Positions 1 to 9,618 are shown, counted from the first letter of the stretch. The stretch is DNA of 64,000 nt from Corallococcus sp. AS-1-6 (GCF_020037015.1 NZ_JAIQDE010000008.1:1-64000), one strand, 5' to 3'. Numbers and translations: made by a program. The notes: a model not told the origin generated them from the sequence alone.

Positions 1-34
1 CTCCGTTTCGACGGGCCTGCCTGCTCGGCTGCAC

Positions 35-187
35 CTATGTCTTTGATTCTGCTTTGCTTTTCGCCGCCGCGTTAAACAGACGCGGATGGTCGTTCGAGGG
101 AGGCACTACGCCATCAGAGACATTCGCTCCCTCCCCACACGAAGCAAGGAGGATCAGCGCTGCAATGAGCAAAGGACGAGCAGGCAC
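35..187 (-). CDS. short lipoprotein leader, probably a gene remnant
   Basis: A 50-residue frame starts at GTG 187, six bases after a GGAG, a better start than the ATG at 220. The product begins VPARPLLIAALILLASCGEG. That is a short basic n-region, a hydrophobic core and a lipobox (LASC) with Cys near residue 18, so it should be lipidated. Only about 30 polar residues follow before the stop at 35. Myxobacterial RCC1-repeat lipoproteins often start this way, and an RCC1 remnant lies about 130 bases away on the opposite strand. I infer the 5' end of a lipoprotein gene left by a rearrangement. A genuine very small lipoprotein remains possible. Confidence 0.35.
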   Translation of the reverse strand: MPARPLLIAALILLASCGEGANVSDGVVPPSNDHPRLFNAAAKSKAESKT

Positions 188-314
188 AATGTGCTCCAAG
201 CATTGAAATTCGGTCCACATCCCGGTTCGCGCATTATCCCCGCTTCAGATGGATGGTGGAAGCGGAGCTGGAGTGGCTCAGCAAAATCGGGCACTTACGT
301 TTTGAACCTGAGGC

Positions 315-627
315 AATAACGAGTGGGGGCAATTGGGTGACGGGACCACTGAAAGCGGACGGAACCATCTGGGCCTGGGGGCAGAACAATTACGGCCAAC
401 TTGGAGACGGCACCACCATGGACCGTGCGACTCCGGCGCAGGCTCCAGGACTCACGAACGTCGCATCCCTGGCTGCGGGCAACGAACACTCGCTCACCGT
501 GAAGCAAGATGGGAGCGTCTGGGGTTGGGGCTTCAATGGTTATGGATTGATTGACGATTCGAACACGGATGTCTTTGAACCCAAGCAGATCGCTGCACCA
601 GGGGCCTGGAGCCTGACAGTTCATTGA
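315..627 (+). pseudogene. RCC1-repeat protein remnant, frameshifted
   Basis: Two blades of an RCC1-type beta-propeller can be read, but in two frames. From 315 one frame gives NNEWGQLGDGTTES. Around 350 the similarity moves to another frame, which continues KADGTIWAWGQNNYGQLGDG, then a GNEHSLTVKQDGSVWGWG unit, and stops at 627. The junction looks like an out-of-frame internal deletion at a short repeated GAAAGCGGA/AAAGCGGACGG stretch. The last blade is also damaged (GYGLIDD where GYGQLGDD is usual). No signal peptide or start codon leads into it in frame. Intact myxobacterial RCC1 proteins are several hundred residues long, so this is a decayed fragment. Bases 188-314 hold nothing recognisable. 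Confidence 0.6.
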
Positions 628-636
628 ACCAGCGGA

Positions 637-2487
637 TCACTCCGCCATGAGGTTGAGCTTGAAGACGTTGTCCTGCCCGGCCTTCACCTCGAAGGACCGC
701 GTCACGTCCTTGCCCAGCTCCTTGTTCACGACGCGCACCTGATGCACGCCCTCTGTCGCCGCCACGGCGGCGAAGGGCGTCTGTCCCAGGGGCTTGCCGT
801 CCAGGGACACCATGCCGAACGGACGGACGCGGAACTCCACCCTGCCCTTCGGGAGTTCGCGACGGACCGGGGTGGCCACGCGGCTGACCGGCAGCGTGGA
901 CGTGCTGGCCACCACGGGCTTCGCGACGACCGTGGGGCGCGGAGCCGGCACCACCTCCGCCACCACGCCCGCGTCTCGCACCTCGGAGGCGCTCTCCGTC
1001 GCGGGCTTCACTTCTGCCACGACAGCAGGAGTGCCGCTGTCCACCGTCTCGGCGGCCACCGGTTCCACGCGCGTCGCCGGAACGACAGGGGTCACCTTCG
1101 GCTCCCGCGGCTTCACGGGGGCATTGTCGTTCTGAGCAACCGGCGTGGGCGTACTCACAGGCGCGGCGGGCTTCTCCCCCTTCCCCAGGAGCGCCAGTCC
1201 CCCAGCGAGCCCCACCACGCTCACCGCCACCATCACGCCCACCAGCTTCCGCCTGGGCGAGCGCACCGCTCCCGCGAGCACGGGCTGCTCGGAGGCAGCC
1301 CCCTTCGAGACCTTCGGAGGCGGCGCCCCGGACTCCCGCAGCAGGCTCCCCGCTGACGGCGTCGCGGGGTCCGTCGCCGCGTCGAACCGGCTCGACGGCA
1401 TGTCGTGTCCGGAGGCGGTGACGGCGGGCGCCTCCATCGAGGAGCGCGAGGCCAACGGCTCCCACGCCGTGCCTGCGCGATGGGGCATGGGCGTCGTCGC
1501 CGCTTCCACCACGGGCGCCAAGGGCGCCGTCACCCGCCCCTTCGCGGGCGTGGCCGCCGGGGGCGTGGTCTCCACCCCCTCCATCACCTGCGCCACCAGC
1601 CGGGCAATCTGGTACGCGCCCACGGGCTCGCCCAGCGACAGCACGAAGCGCTCCAGGTCCGCCTGGAACGCGCGGCAGTCCGGGTAGCGCTGCTCCCGGT
1701 CCTTCGCGAGCGCCTTCTCCAGGATGCGCTGCATCGCCTCCGGCAGGTCCGGCCGGCGCTGCACCGCGGGCACGAAGGGCTCGAAGAGGATGGCCTGCAT
1801 CATGCTCACGTCCGTCGTCGCCTCGAAGGGGCGCTTCCCGGTGAGCAGCTCGTAGAGCACGATGCCCAGCGCGTACACGTCCACGCGCCCATCCATGGGC
1901 CGGGCCTGCAGCTGCTCCGGCGGCATGTACGCGACCTTCCCCTTCACCACGCCCGTCGCCGTGCGGTGACTCTGCCCCGCCACCTTCGCGATGCCGAAGT
2001 CCACCACCTTCACCGCGCCCTGCCGCGACACCAGCACGTTCTCCGGAGAGATGTCCCGGTGCACCAGCCCCAGCGGCGCCCCCGTCTCCGGGTCCGTCAG
2101 CTCGTGCGCGAACGCCAGCCCCTCCGCCGCGGCGGCCACCATCTTCGCGCACACGCCCGGGGGCAGCGGCTGCTTCAGCTCCGTGGAGCGCTTGATGAGC
2201 CGGCGCAGCGTGGGCCCGTCGATGTACTCCATCGCCAGGAAGTAGCTGCCGTCCACCTCGCCGAAGTCGAAGATCTGCACCACGTTCGGGTGGTCCAGCC
2301 GGGCGGCCAGTTGCGCCTCGCCCAGGAACATCTCCACGAACGCCTCATCCTCCGCCAGGTGCGGCAGGATGCGCTTGAGGACCAGCGTCTTCTCGAACCC
2401 CCGGGGCCCCGCCGCCTTCGCGAGGAACACCTCGGCCATGCCTCCCGAGGCGAGTTTCCGCACCAACTGGTACTTCCCCAATTGCAT
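637..2487 (-). CDS. membrane Ser/Thr protein kinase with C-terminal PEGA-like domain
   Basis: A 616-residue PknB-type kinase. Residues 1-280 are the kinase domain: [18 protein letters not shown] glycine loop, catalytic Lys in [14 protein letters not shown] catalytic loop, DFG in VVDFGIAKV, and MPPEQL in place of APE. A Pro/Ala-rich linker leads to one membrane segment ([19 protein letters not shown]), then more linker and a C-terminal domain of PEGA type ([13 protein letters not shown]). The start at 2487 puts Met just before the conserved GKYQLV; the frame is open to 2562 but those 25 residues do not resemble the family. It is divergent from another kinase gene across 128 bases. Family knowledge predicts cytoplasmic signalling from an extracytoplasmic sensor; the substrate is unknown. 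Confidence 0.9.
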   Translation of the reverse strand: MQLGKYQLVRKLASGGMAEVFLAKAAGPRGFEKTLVLKRILPHLAEDEAFVEMFLGEAQLAARLDHPNVVQIFDFGEVDGSYFLAMEYIDGPTLRRLIKRSTELKQPLPPGVCAKMVAAAAEGLAFAHELTDPETGAPLGLVHRDISPENVLVSRQGAVKVVDFGIAKVAGQSHRTATGVVKGKVAYMPPEQLQARPMDGRVDVYALGIVLYELLTGKRPFEATTDVSMMQAILFEPFVPAVQRRPDLPEAMQRILEKALAKDREQRYPDCRAFQADLERFVLSLGEPVGAYQIARLVAQVMEGVETTPPAATPAKGRVTAPLAPVVEAATTPMPHRAGTAWEPLASRSSMEAPAVTASGHDMPSSRFDAATDPATPSAGSLLRESGAPPPKVSKGAASEQPVLAGAVRSPRRKLVGVMVAVSVVGLAGGLALLGKGEKPAAPVSTPTPVAQNDNAPVKPREPKVTPVVPATRVEPVAAETVDSGTPAVVAEVKPATESASEVRDAGVVAEVVPAPRPTVVAKPVVASTSTLPVSRVATPVRRELPKGRVEFRVRPFGMVSLDGKPLGQTPFAAVAATEGVHQVRVVNKELGKDVTRSFEVKAGQDNVFKLNLMAE

Positions 2488-2575
2488 GGACCCAAAGCTT
2501 TCCCATGGTTCACTGGAAAAGTGAAACCCGCCGCGCGACCGAGCGTCTGGCGGCATGAGCAAGCCACCAGGACGT

Positions 2576-2605
2576 TTGACCCTGACGCGACGTGCTCCGT
2601 AGGAT
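2576..2605 (+). promoter_or_regulatory. putative housekeeping promoter, possibly leaderless
   Basis: TTGACC at 2576-2581 and TAGGAT at 2600-2605 are separated by 18 bases. The kinase ATG is at 2616, so transcription would begin only a few bases before it. No Shine-Dalgarno sequence precedes that ATG, which fits a leaderless or near-leaderless message. This is pattern matching only. Confidence 0.4.
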
Positions 2606-2615
2606 CCGCCCTCCC

Positions 2616-3734
2616 ATGCCTCCCAAGGCCATTGGTCCCTACCGCGTGCTGGAAACGCTCGGCAGTGGCGGGGCCGGGACCGTCTATCGGGCCCTGGACC
2701 GCCGCAGCAACGACGAGGTCGCGCTGAAGCTCCTGTCGACGGGTGGCCCGTCGCTGGACGACCGCGCGGCCCGGAGGCTCGCGCGCGAATTCGAGACGCT
2801 CGCGGACCTGGCCCACCCCAACGTGGTGAAGGTCTTCGAGGCCGGCGTCCACGCGGGCCAGCCGTACCTGGCCATGGAGCTCATCGAAGGGCTCACGCTG
2901 CGCCACTACCTGGACGTGAGCTTCAACGACCTGCACACGCCCACGCCCTCCAGCCGCTTCCCGCTCACCGTCCGCCGCACCGCGGACGACGACTTCGGCA
3001 GCGAGGACGGCCCGGACGACGAAGCGGACGACGCCAGCGAGGACGACGGCACCTTCGACCTCAACGCCTTCGCGGAGGAGGCCCCCAGCGAGGACCTGGC
3101 CAGCTTCCACGGCGCCGGGGAGGACGACTCGGACTCGGGCGGGATGCCCGTGGTGGACCCGCGCCGGGCCGCACCGCGCGCGCCGCCGCCCCCTTCCCGC
3201 CCCGCCACGCCGAAGATGGCGGACCTCAACCGTCCGGAGCGCATGGGCAAGCTGAAGGACGCCATGCTCCAGGTGTGCGAGGCGCTGGCGTACATCCACG
3301 GCCACGGGCTGGTGCACCGCGACCTGAAGCCGTCCAACATCATGGTGGATGACGACCGCCAGGTGCGGCTGATGGACTTCGGCCTGGCCAAGTTCCTCGC
3401 GGACGACGCGGGCATCACCGCGGACGGCAAGCTGGTGGGCACGTACCGCTACATGGCCCCGGAGCAGATCCTGGGCGAGCCGCTGGATGGGCGCTCGGAC
3501 CTGTACAGCCTGGGCGTCATCCTGTACGAGCTGATGAGCGGGCGTCCGCCGTTCGACGCGAAAACGCCGCACGAGCTGTGGCGTCAGGTGCTGGAGACGG
3601 AACCTCCGCCGCTGCTCGCGCTCAACCTGCATGGCGACCCGCAGTTGGCGCGGGTGGCCCATCGCCTCATCCGCAAGGAGCCGGACGACCGGTTCCAGAC
3701 GGCCGAGGAAGTGTACGAGGCCCTCTCCGAGTGA
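2616..3734 (+). CDS. soluble Ser/Thr protein kinase with acidic insert
   Basis: A 372-residue Hanks-type kinase starting at ATG 2616 ([16 protein letters not shown]). It has the GSGGAGTV glycine loop, VALKLL lysine, HRDLKPSN catalytic loop, DFGLAKF and APEQI. Between the N-lobe (through [13 protein letters not shown], about residue 105) and the helix leading to HRDLKPSN lies an insert of about 100 residues. It is very rich in Asp/Glu, with a Pro-rich stretch at its end. There is no membrane segment and the protein ends at the kinase C-lobe, so it is probably cytoplasmic. The insert sits at the hinge and could be a docking segment. Its stop overlaps the start of the pseudouridine synthase gene (GTGA). 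Confidence 0.88.
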   Translation: MPPKAIGPYRVLETLGSGGAGTVYRALDRRSNDEVALKLLSTGGPSLDDRAARRLAREFETLADLAHPNVVKVFEAGVHAGQPYLAMELIEGLTLRHYLDVSFNDLHTPTPSSRFPLTVRRTADDDFGSEDGPDDEADDASEDDGTFDLNAFAEEAPSEDLASFHGAGEDDSDSGGMPVVDPRRAAPRAPPPPSRPATPKMADLNRPERMGKLKDAMLQVCEALAYIHGHGLVHRDLKPSNIMVDDDRQVRLMDFGLAKFLADDAGITADGKLVGTYRYMAPEQILGEPLDGRSDLYSLGVILYELMSGRPPFDAKTPHELWRQVLETEPPPLLALNLHGDPQLARVAHRLIRKEPDDRFQTAEEVYEALSE

Positions 3735-4672
3735 CCACGACGACGACGCACACCCTCACCGTGGACGCCACCCAGGCGGGCCAGCGGGTGGACCTGTTCG
3801 TGGGCGAGGCCCTGGGCCTGTCCCGCGCGCGCCTGAAGCGCCTCTTCGAAGAAGGCCAGGTGCGCGTGAATGGCCGCCCCGCCAAGAAGGGGCTCACCGT
3901 CACCGAGGGCCAGCAGGTCGCCGTGACGGTGGAGGAGGCCCCGCGCGAGGCCGTGCCCGACACGGACTTCCCGCTCGTCGTCCTGCACGAGGACGCCGCC
4001 CTGCTCTTCGTGGACAAGCCCGCCGGCCGCCCGTCCCACCCCCTGCAGCCGGGAGAGACGGGCACGGTGGCCAACGCCCTGGTGGCGCGCTACCCGGAGG
4101 TCGCGCAGGCGTCCCAGGACCCGCGCGAGGGCGGCCTGTGCCACCGGCTGGACGTGGAGACGTCCGGGGTCCTGGTGGCGGCCCGCACGCGCGAGGCCTG
4201 GACCGCCGTGCGTGAGGCCTTCAGCCACCGCGCCGTGGACAAGCGCTACCTGGCCCTGGTGACGGGCCCGCTGGCGGACGAGGGCGAGGTGGAGGTGCCG
4301 CTGCGCCACCACCCGCGCCACCCGGACCGCGTGGAGCCGGCCCCCTACGGCGCCGAGGACGCCCGCGAGGCGCTGTCCCACTTCCGGGTGCTGGCCCGGT
4401 CCGGGGACTCCAGCCTGGTGGAGGTGAAAATCCTCACCGGCGTGCTGCACCAGGTGCGCGCGCACCTGGCGGGCGTGGGCGCGCCCATCGTGGGGGACGC
4501 GCTCTACGGGGGCCGCGAGGCGCCGGAATTGGGGCGGTTCTTCCTGCACGCCCGCTCGCTCACCGTGCCGCACCCGGTGACGAAGGAGCCCGTGAAGGTG
4601 GAGAGCCCGCTGCCGCCGGACCTGGTGGCGGAGCTTTCGCGCCACGGGCTGCCGTGGCCGGTGGCCGGTTAG
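3731..4672 (+). CDS. RluA-family rRNA/tRNA pseudouridine synthase
   Basis: A 313-residue RluA-family enzyme that isomerises uridine to pseudouridine in structured RNA. An N-terminal S4 RNA-binding region ([20 protein letters not shown], then VRVNG) precedes the catalytic domain. The domain holds the HRLDVETSG motif, whose Asp is the family nucleophile, and the later HQVRAHLA motif. The start is GTG 3731, overlapping the kinase stop by four bases, so the genes are probably translationally coupled. The window does not show which RNA position is modified (RluC and RluD types are both possible). The 3' end overlaps the convergent YjbQ gene by four bases. Confidence 0.88.
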   Translation: MTTTTTHTLTVDATQAGQRVDLFVGEALGLSRARLKRLFEEGQVRVNGRPAKKGLTVTEGQQVAVTVEEAPREAVPDTDFPLVVLHEDAALLFVDKPAGRPSHPLQPGETGTVANALVARYPEVAQASQDPREGGLCHRLDVETSGVLVAARTREAWTAVREAFSHRAVDKRYLALVTGPLADEGEVEVPLRHHPRHPDRVEPAPYGAEDAREALSHFRVLARSGDSSLVEVKILTGVLHQVRAHLAGVGAPIVGDALYGGREAPELGRFFLHARSLTVPHPVTKEPVKVESPLPPDLVAELSRHGLPWPVAG

Positions 4673-5082
4673 TCGCCCATCACCTTGACGATGACGCGCT
4701 TGCGGCGCTGCCCGTCGAACTCCGCGTAGAAGACCTGCTGCCACGGGCCCAGGTCGAGCTTGCCGGCGGTGATGGGGATCAGCACCTGATGGTGGACGAG
4801 CATGGACTTCAGGTGCGCGTCGCCGTTGTCCTCGCCGGTGCGGTGGTGGCGGTAGTCGGGGCCGTGGGGCGCCAGGTGCTGGAGCCAGTCCCAGATGTCC
4901 TCGTGGAGGCCGGGCTCGTCGTCGTTGACGAAGACGCCCGCGGTGATGTGCATGGCGGACACCAGCACCATGCCCTCCTGGACGCCGCTCTTCTTCACCA
5001 GGGAGGCCACGGTGTCCGTGAGGCGCACCAGCTCGCGCCGGGCCTTCGTCTCGAACCAGAGGTATTCGGTGAGGGTCTTCAT
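4669..5082 (-). CDS. YjbQ/UPF0047 family protein
   Basis: A 137-residue single-domain protein covering the whole family length. Typical features are the [20 protein letters not shown] segment, the [17 protein letters not shown] stretch with several conserved His and Asp, and the terminal [20 protein letters not shown]. coli YjbQ has been linked to a secondary thiamine-phosphate synthase activity, but the physiological role of the family is unsettled. The Met at 5082 was chosen because MKTLTEYL is the usual beginning; three codons upstream (5091) are also open. It is convergent with the pseudouridine synthase gene and divergent from dinB over 41 bases. Confidence 0.85.
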   Translation of the reverse strand: MKTLTEYLWFETKARRELVRLTDTVASLVKKSGVQEGMVLVSAMHITAGVFVNDDEPGLHEDIWDWLQHLAPHGPDYRHHRTGEDNGDAHLKSMLVHHQVLIPITAGKLDLGPWQQVFYAEFDGQRRKRVIVKVMGD

Positions 5083-5123
5083 GGCTCGCACTGTCAGAGG
5101 GGACCACTAGAGTGACTCACGCC

Positions 5124-6329
5124 ATGCGAGCCATCCTCCACGTGGACATGGACGCCTTCTATGCGTCCGTCGAGCAGCGCGACAACCCGTCCCTGCGGGG
5201 CAAGCCGGTCATCGTTGGCGGGCATGCACAACGCGGCGTGGTGGTGGCCGCGTCGTATGAAGTCCGCCCCTTCGGCGTGCGCAGCGCCATGCCCATGGCG
5301 CGGGCGGTGAAGCAGGCGCCGCACGCCATCGTGGTGAAGCCGCGCTTCTCCGCGTACGCGGAGGCCAGCGAGCAGGTGTTCGCCATCTTCGAGCGGTACA
5401 CGCCGCTGATTGAGCCCCTGTCGCTGGACGAGGCGTTCCTGGACGTCACGGCGTCGGTGGGGCTGTTCGGCGCGGCGGCGGACATCGCGAAGCGGATCCG
5501 CAAGGAGATTGCCCACGAGTTGAACCTGCCGGCGTCCGCGGGCATCGCCACGGCGAAGTTCGTGGCGAAGATCGCCTCCGACCTGGCGAAGCCCAACGGC
5601 CAGCGCGAGGTGCGCCCGGAGGAGACGGTGGCGTTCCTCGCGGGGCTGCCGGTGTCGCGGCTGTGGGGCGTGGGGCCCAAGACGGAAGAGGCGATGAAGC
5701 GCGCGGGGCTCGTCACCATCGGGGACGTGGCGGCGCGGGACGTGGACTGGCTGGAGCAGCGCTTCGGCGCGGCGAGCGCGAAGCACCTGTGGGAGCTGTC
5801 GCACGGCATCGACGCACGGGACGTGGTGCCGGACCGGGCGGCCAAGAGCGTGGGCGCGGAGGACACCTTCGACGAGGACCTGACGGGCCCGGAGGCGCTC
5901 AAGCCGCACGTGCACGCGCAGGCCCTGCGGGTGGCCCGGCGGCTGCGCAGAGCGTCGCTGAAGGGGCGGGTGGTGCAGCTCAAGCTGAAGTTCTCGGACT
6001 TCACGCTCATCACCCGGCGCACCACGCTGCGAGAGGCCACGGACGACGGGCAGGTCATCTACCGCGCGGCGCTGGAGCTGCTGGAGCGCGCGCACGAAGG
6101 CAAGGCGCTGCGGCTCACCGGCGTGAGCGTGCAGTTGGACGAGGACGAGCCGCAGTTGGGGCTGTTCCCGGCGGCGGCGCCGAAGTCGTCGAAGTTGAAC
6201 GAGGCGATGGACCGCATCGCGGCGCGCTTTGGCAGCAAGGCCATCACCATGGCGGACATCGCGGGGGCGGAGGCGTCGGATGACGACCAGCACCGCTCCG
6301 AGAAGCCGGTGGACAAACCGAAGCGGTAG
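5124..6329 (+). CDS. dinB: DNA polymerase IV (Y-family translesion polymerase)
   Basis: A 401-residue Y-family polymerase. MRAILHVDMDAFYASVEQ carries the first metal-binding Asp, and SLDEAFLDVT carries the Asp-Glu pair. Finger, thumb and little-finger regions follow in usual order, including a helix-hairpin-helix (LWGVGPKTEEAMKRAG). PQLGLF near residue 345 matches the beta-clamp-binding consensus QLxLF. Unusually, about 60 residues follow it; in E. coli the clamp motif is at the very C-terminus. The start at ATG 5124 matches the conserved N-terminus; a GTG four codons upstream is less likely. No LexA-like box was recognised in the short upstream gap. Confidence 0.93.
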   Translation: MRAILHVDMDAFYASVEQRDNPSLRGKPVIVGGHAQRGVVVAASYEVRPFGVRSAMPMARAVKQAPHAIVVKPRFSAYAEASEQVFAIFERYTPLIEPLSLDEAFLDVTASVGLFGAAADIAKRIRKEIAHELNLPASAGIATAKFVAKIASDLAKPNGQREVRPEETVAFLAGLPVSRLWGVGPKTEEAMKRAGLVTIGDVAARDVDWLEQRFGAASAKHLWELSHGIDARDVVPDRAAKSVGAEDTFDEDLTGPEALKPHVHAQALRVARRLRRASLKGRVVQLKLKFSDFTLITRRTTLREATDDGQVIYRAALELLERAHEGKALRLTGVSVQLDEDEPQLGLFPAAAPKSSKLNEAMDRIAARFGSKAITMADIAGAEASDDDQHRSEKPVDKPKR

Positions 6330-6342
6330 CGGGCCCCCGGGC

Positions 6343-6458
6343 CCGGAGCACCTGAGCGCCCCAGCCCTGTCGCTGCGCCGTCACGGCGGGGACGACGCGG
6401 CAGCGCCTCCAGAAACGAAACGGGCCGGAGCACCGAAGCGCCCCAGCCCTTTCGCTGC
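6343..6458. repeat. 34-bp imperfect direct repeat, two copies
   Basis: Copies at 6343-6376 and 6425-6458 share CCGGAGCACC, then GCGCCCCAGCCCT, then CGCTGC, differing at only a few internal positions. They are about 82 bases apart in the convergent gap between dinB and pcnB. A G/C-only palindrome (GGGCCC-CC-GGGCCC, about 6331-6344) lies just before the first copy and could serve dinB as a terminator. No function is known. Confidence 0.6.
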
Positions 6459-6478
6459 ACCCGGCTGCTACGGGAGCG

Positions 6479-8191
6479 CTATCCCTCGCCCGCGTCGGAA
6501 CCGGACGAGGCGCTGGAACCACCGCCCTCCCCGCTCCCGCTGCCGGAACGGCGGCGACGGCGGCGACGGCGCTTGCGGCGGGGCCCATCCGCGTCCGCTC
6601 CGTTGCCCGCTCCGGCGCGCGGCGGCGGCACCTCTCCGGCCTGCCACGCCTCCAGCGCCTCGCGCCCTTCGCCCGTGGCCTCCACCGTCATCGCGTAGAC
6701 GGCCAGCGCCTCGTTGAAGAGCGGGTGGCGGCGGAAGGCGCCCGTCTTGCGGCGGCGCTCCCCGGACAGCGTGCGCTGCATCAGCAGCAACATGCGGCAG
6801 CGCTCGGCGATGCGGCGCGGCAGCCTCGCGGACTCCACGAAGCCCGCCAGCAGGTCCTCGATGACGCGCGACACCGACGCGCGGCCCTCGTCCTGCGACT
6901 CCTCCGGCGGCGGCTGCGCGCGGCTGATGGGCACCAGCAACGTGGCCAGCAGGATGGCGTCGTCCAGCACCTCGCCCGCCGACACGCGCTTATCCAGCGC
7001 CTGCGCGAAGGCGTAGAAGGTCTTCTCCCCTTCCTTCCCGTGCTCGCGCAGGTACGCGTCCACCGGCGGCAGCAATATCTTCAGCGCGTCCAGCGCCGCC
7101 AGCAGCTTCAGCGCCGGGGCGGACACGCCGCCGCGGATGAGCCGGAACGTCTCCTCCAACAGGCGCGCGGGCGCGCAGCGCGGCAGGTCCTCCACCGCGC
7201 CCTCCATCGCCGCGTACGTGCGCGACTCGATGTCCAGGTCCAGCTTCGCCGCGAAGCGCACCGCGCGCAGGATGCGCACCGGGTCCTCGCGCATGCGGAT
7301 CTCCGGGTCGCCAATCGTCCGGATGAAGCGCTCATCCAGGTCGCGCCGGCCGCGCACGTAGTCGATGACCCGGCCTTCGCTCGCGTCGTAGAACAGGCCG
7401 TTGATGGTGAAGTCGCGGCGGCGCGCGTCCTGCTGCGCGGTGCCGAAGACGTTGTCGTGCGTGATGAGGAGGTCCTCGCCGCTCTGCCCCTCCTCCACCC
7501 CCGCCGCCGGCTCCAGCTCCGTCGGGTTCGCGCGGAAGGTGGACACCTCCACGATCTTCCCGCCCTTGAAGTAGACGTGCGCCAGCCGGAAGCGCCGGCC
7601 GATGAGCCGGCAGTTGCGGAAGATGGCGCGCACCTCGCCCGGGTGGGCGCTGGTGGCCACGTCGAAGTCCTTGGGCTTCTTGCCCAGCAGCAGGTCGCGC
7701 ACGCAGCCGCCCACCAGGTACGCCTGGTGGCCGTGCTGGTGCAGCCGCAGCACCACCTTGAGCGCGTCCGGATCCATCTCGTCCGGGTCGATCTCCGCGG
7801 GCTCGCCCGTGCGGGTGGTGGTGGGCGCCTGCAGCTCCGGCTCGTTCGCGGCGGGCTCCGGCTCCGGCTCCAGGATGACGGCCTCGGGCTCCTCGGCCTC
7901 GTCACCCGCCTCGGCGGCGGCCTGCGCGTCCTCCGCCTCCGCGGCCTTCAGGGCCTCGGTGGCGGCGCGGATTTCATCGCTGACCTCGGGGCCGGCGTCC
8001 TCGGTGTCGTCATCGTCGTCGAACCCGTCGTCCTCCGCGGCGTCCGCGGCGTAGGGGGGCTCGGAGGGGGCCGGGGCGGCCCGGGAAGGGGTTTCGTGCT
8101 CGCTGAGGTGCTCGGCGGAGTCCGCGGGCACCTGGGCTTCGGTGCGCTCGCCGCGCTCCTCGGAGCCCGTCAGGTCCAGGGGGGAAGACAT
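6479..8191 (-). CDS. pcnB: poly(A) polymerase / tRNA nucleotidyltransferase family (PcnB-like)
   Basis: A 570-residue class II nucleotidyltransferase. The catalytic head reads YLVGGCVRDLLLGKKPKDFD, with the Asp pair in DFDVAT, followed by the RRFRLAHV and RRRDFTINGLFYD motifs and the RNA-binding neck. It is longer than usual at both ends: an acidic Ala/Glu-rich leader of about 150 residues and a C-terminal run of Arg followed by Ser/Gly. The start at 8191 has GAGG eight bases upstream. The frame stays open to an ATG at 8326, but that extension has weaker third-position bias and poor ribosome-binding spacing. PcnB adds A tails to RNA; CCA addition cannot be excluded from sequence alone. Confidence 0.88.
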   Translation of the reverse strand: MSSPLDLTGSEERGERTEAQVPADSAEHLSEHETPSRAAPAPSEPPYAADAAEDDGFDDDDDTEDAGPEVSDEIRAATEALKAAEAEDAQAAAEAGDEAEEPEAVILEPEPEPAANEPELQAPTTTRTGEPAEIDPDEMDPDALKVVLRLHQHGHQAYLVGGCVRDLLLGKKPKDFDVATSAHPGEVRAIFRNCRLIGRRFRLAHVYFKGGKIVEVSTFRANPTELEPAAGVEEGQSGEDLLITHDNVFGTAQQDARRRDFTINGLFYDASEGRVIDYVRGRRDLDERFIRTIGDPEIRMREDPVRILRAVRFAAKLDLDIESRTYAAMEGAVEDLPRCAPARLLEETFRLIRGGVSAPALKLLAALDALKILLPPVDAYLREHGKEGEKTFYAFAQALDKRVSAGEVLDDAILLATLLVPISRAQPPPEESQDEGRASVSRVIEDLLAGFVESARLPRRIAERCRMLLLMQRTLSGERRRKTGAFRRHPLFNEALAVYAMTVEATGEGREALEAWQAGEVPPPRAGAGNGADADGPRRKRRRRRRRRSGSGSGEGGGSSASSGSDAGEG

Positions 8192-8571
8192 GGAAAGTAC
8201 CTCGTGCGCGGACCCGGAAGCCGTGTCCGCTGCCGCCTCGAAGGAGGCCTCTCCGCGCGCGTCGTCTCCGGGCGCGGCTGGCAGCGTTCCGCCATGGGGC
8301 GGGGGATGGGTCGGGTCTCGCGTCATTCGCCTCGGAAGGGCAGCCGTCTAGCACGCATCCTCCCACCCATGGGGGTCGCGGCTAAGGACATTCTTCAGGG
8401 ACGTCGGGGGTCCACCCGGGGCCCCCTGCCCGCCCGCCGTGCGCCCGCTGCCCGTGGGAGGCGCCTCCACTGGATAACACCGGGTCCGGGCCGAACCCCG
8501 GCCGCCACGGGCCCCTCACGCTGGAGGGGCCGCAAGGCAGGCAGGCGGCCGGGCCCGGGGGGCAGGACGCC
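8192..8571. other. 380-bp gap upstream of pcnB
   Basis: If pcnB starts at 8191 this stretch has no gene. It contains the pcnB leader and the alternative 45-codon extension up to 8326. A hairpin at 8510-8531 is listed separately. No convincing promoter, small RNA or small gene was seen. Confidence 0.4.
8510..8531 (-). terminator. hairpin downstream of the HAD-family gene
   Basis: GGCCCCTC and GAGGGGCC form a perfect 8-bp stem with a 6-base loop (ACGCTG), about 40 bases past the stop of the minus-strand gene ending at 8572. There is no T-run after it, so it would be a non-canonical terminator or an RNA-stabilising hairpin. Confidence 0.4.
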
Positions 8572-9618
8572 TCAGGTGGGCGGCTTCAGGGTGCGCCCCT
8601 TGTGGGTCCGGGGCAGCGCGTGGGAGATGAGCGACACGTAGTCCACCGCCTGCACGCGCGGCGGGGGCGGCTGCGTGCCCAGCGCGGCCAGGCGCTTGCT
8701 GAACGCGGCCAGGATGTCCGGCATGGGGCGCATGGCCTTGAGCAGCGCGTTGGGGCCCTCCATCGCCTGGGACAACGCGATGGCCGCCTGCTGCAGCGGC
8801 AGCCCGCGCCGCAGCAGGTCCTGGAACGAGTTCGACAGCGTGATGATGTTGTGCCCCGCCGTCTGCACCATCTCCACGGCAATCTTGAGCACCTGCGGCG
8901 CCGTGAGGTGGCCGTCCGCCAGGAGCACCAGCGCCGCCTGGAAGTAGTTGAAGATGGGCACCACGCGCGGGCCGTAGGGCGTGAAGTGCGCGGGCGGCGT
9001 CAGCTTGTCCAGGTGGATGAAGATGCGCCGCACCGGGTCCGCGATGGGAATCTTCTTCCACGCCTCGTGCACCCGCGCGGCGTCGTCCGGGTACACCCCG
9101 CCCGCCTCCAGCACCTGGGACAGCACGCGCTCGTCCACCCGGCCCGCGATGAGGTCCGCGTAGAGCGAATAGATGAACGCGTCGGCCTCCGCGTCGTCGC
9201 CGAAGAGGACCTCTTCGGCCTCCACCGGCGCGTTGACGCGGCTCTCCAGGATGGCGGGCAGCTTGTAGCCCACCTGGCCGCGCAGGGCCCGGAAGCGCCC
9301 GCGCAGGAGGTTGCCCACGTTGTCCTTGAGGACGAACTCGTCCCACTGGACGCCGTCCAGCTTGAGCTTCTCCTCCAGCACCGCGCGCATCTGCTTGGGG
9401 CTGCCGGACACGATGCACAGCCGCGAGTCCCCCTGCTCCGCCAGCTCGCGGATGAGGGCGGACGCACCGGGCACGGCGACCTTCTCATGGGCCTTCTGGA
9501 ACGCCGTGCGGAACAGGTCGCGCAGCGACTCGAAGTCCGTCTGGAGGTACGTCTTGTCCAGGTCCCACCGGTAGATGCGGCGCGGGGGGCGCGGGTCGAT
9601 GCGGTCCGGCAGGCTCAC
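8572..9618 (-). CDS. HAD-superfamily phosphatase-like protein
   Basis: A 348-residue protein with the haloacid-dehalogenase core. YRWDLDKTYL gives motif I (DxDxT), LCIVSGSPKQM gives motif II, and LFGDDAEADAFIYSLYADL gives the acidic motif IV. The conserved Lys is probably within RALRGQVGYKLPAIL. About 150 residues after the core look helical and match nothing I recognise. The arrangement recalls the APP1/DUF2183 phosphatase group, but the substrate cannot be named. The start is GTG 9618, overlapping the plsX stop (GTGA), so the two genes are likely coupled. No signal peptide. Confidence 0.7.
   Translation of the reverse strand: MSLPDRIDPRPPRRIYRWDLDKTYLQTDFESLRDLFRTAFQKAHEKVAVPGASALIRELAEQGDSRLCIVSGSPKQMRAVLEEKLKLDGVQWDEFVLKDNVGNLLRGRFRALRGQVGYKLPAILESRVNAPVEAEEVLFGDDAEADAFIYSLYADLIAGRVDERVLSQVLEAGGVYPDDAARVHEAWKKIPIADPVRRIFIHLDKLTPPAHFTPYGPRVVPIFNYFQAALVLLADGHLTAPQVLKIAVEMVQTAGHNIITLSNSFQDLLRRGLPLQQAAIALSQAMEGPNALLKAMRPMPDILAAFSKRLAALGTQPPPPRVQAVDYVSLISHALPRTHKGRTLKPPT

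Noticed and set aside
8192-8326. 45-codon N-terminal extension of pcnB from ATG 8326
   Set aside because: Third-position G/C bias is weaker there, and the GAGG before 8326 is only three bases from the ATG, whereas 8191 has proper spacing. The extension is possible but less likely.
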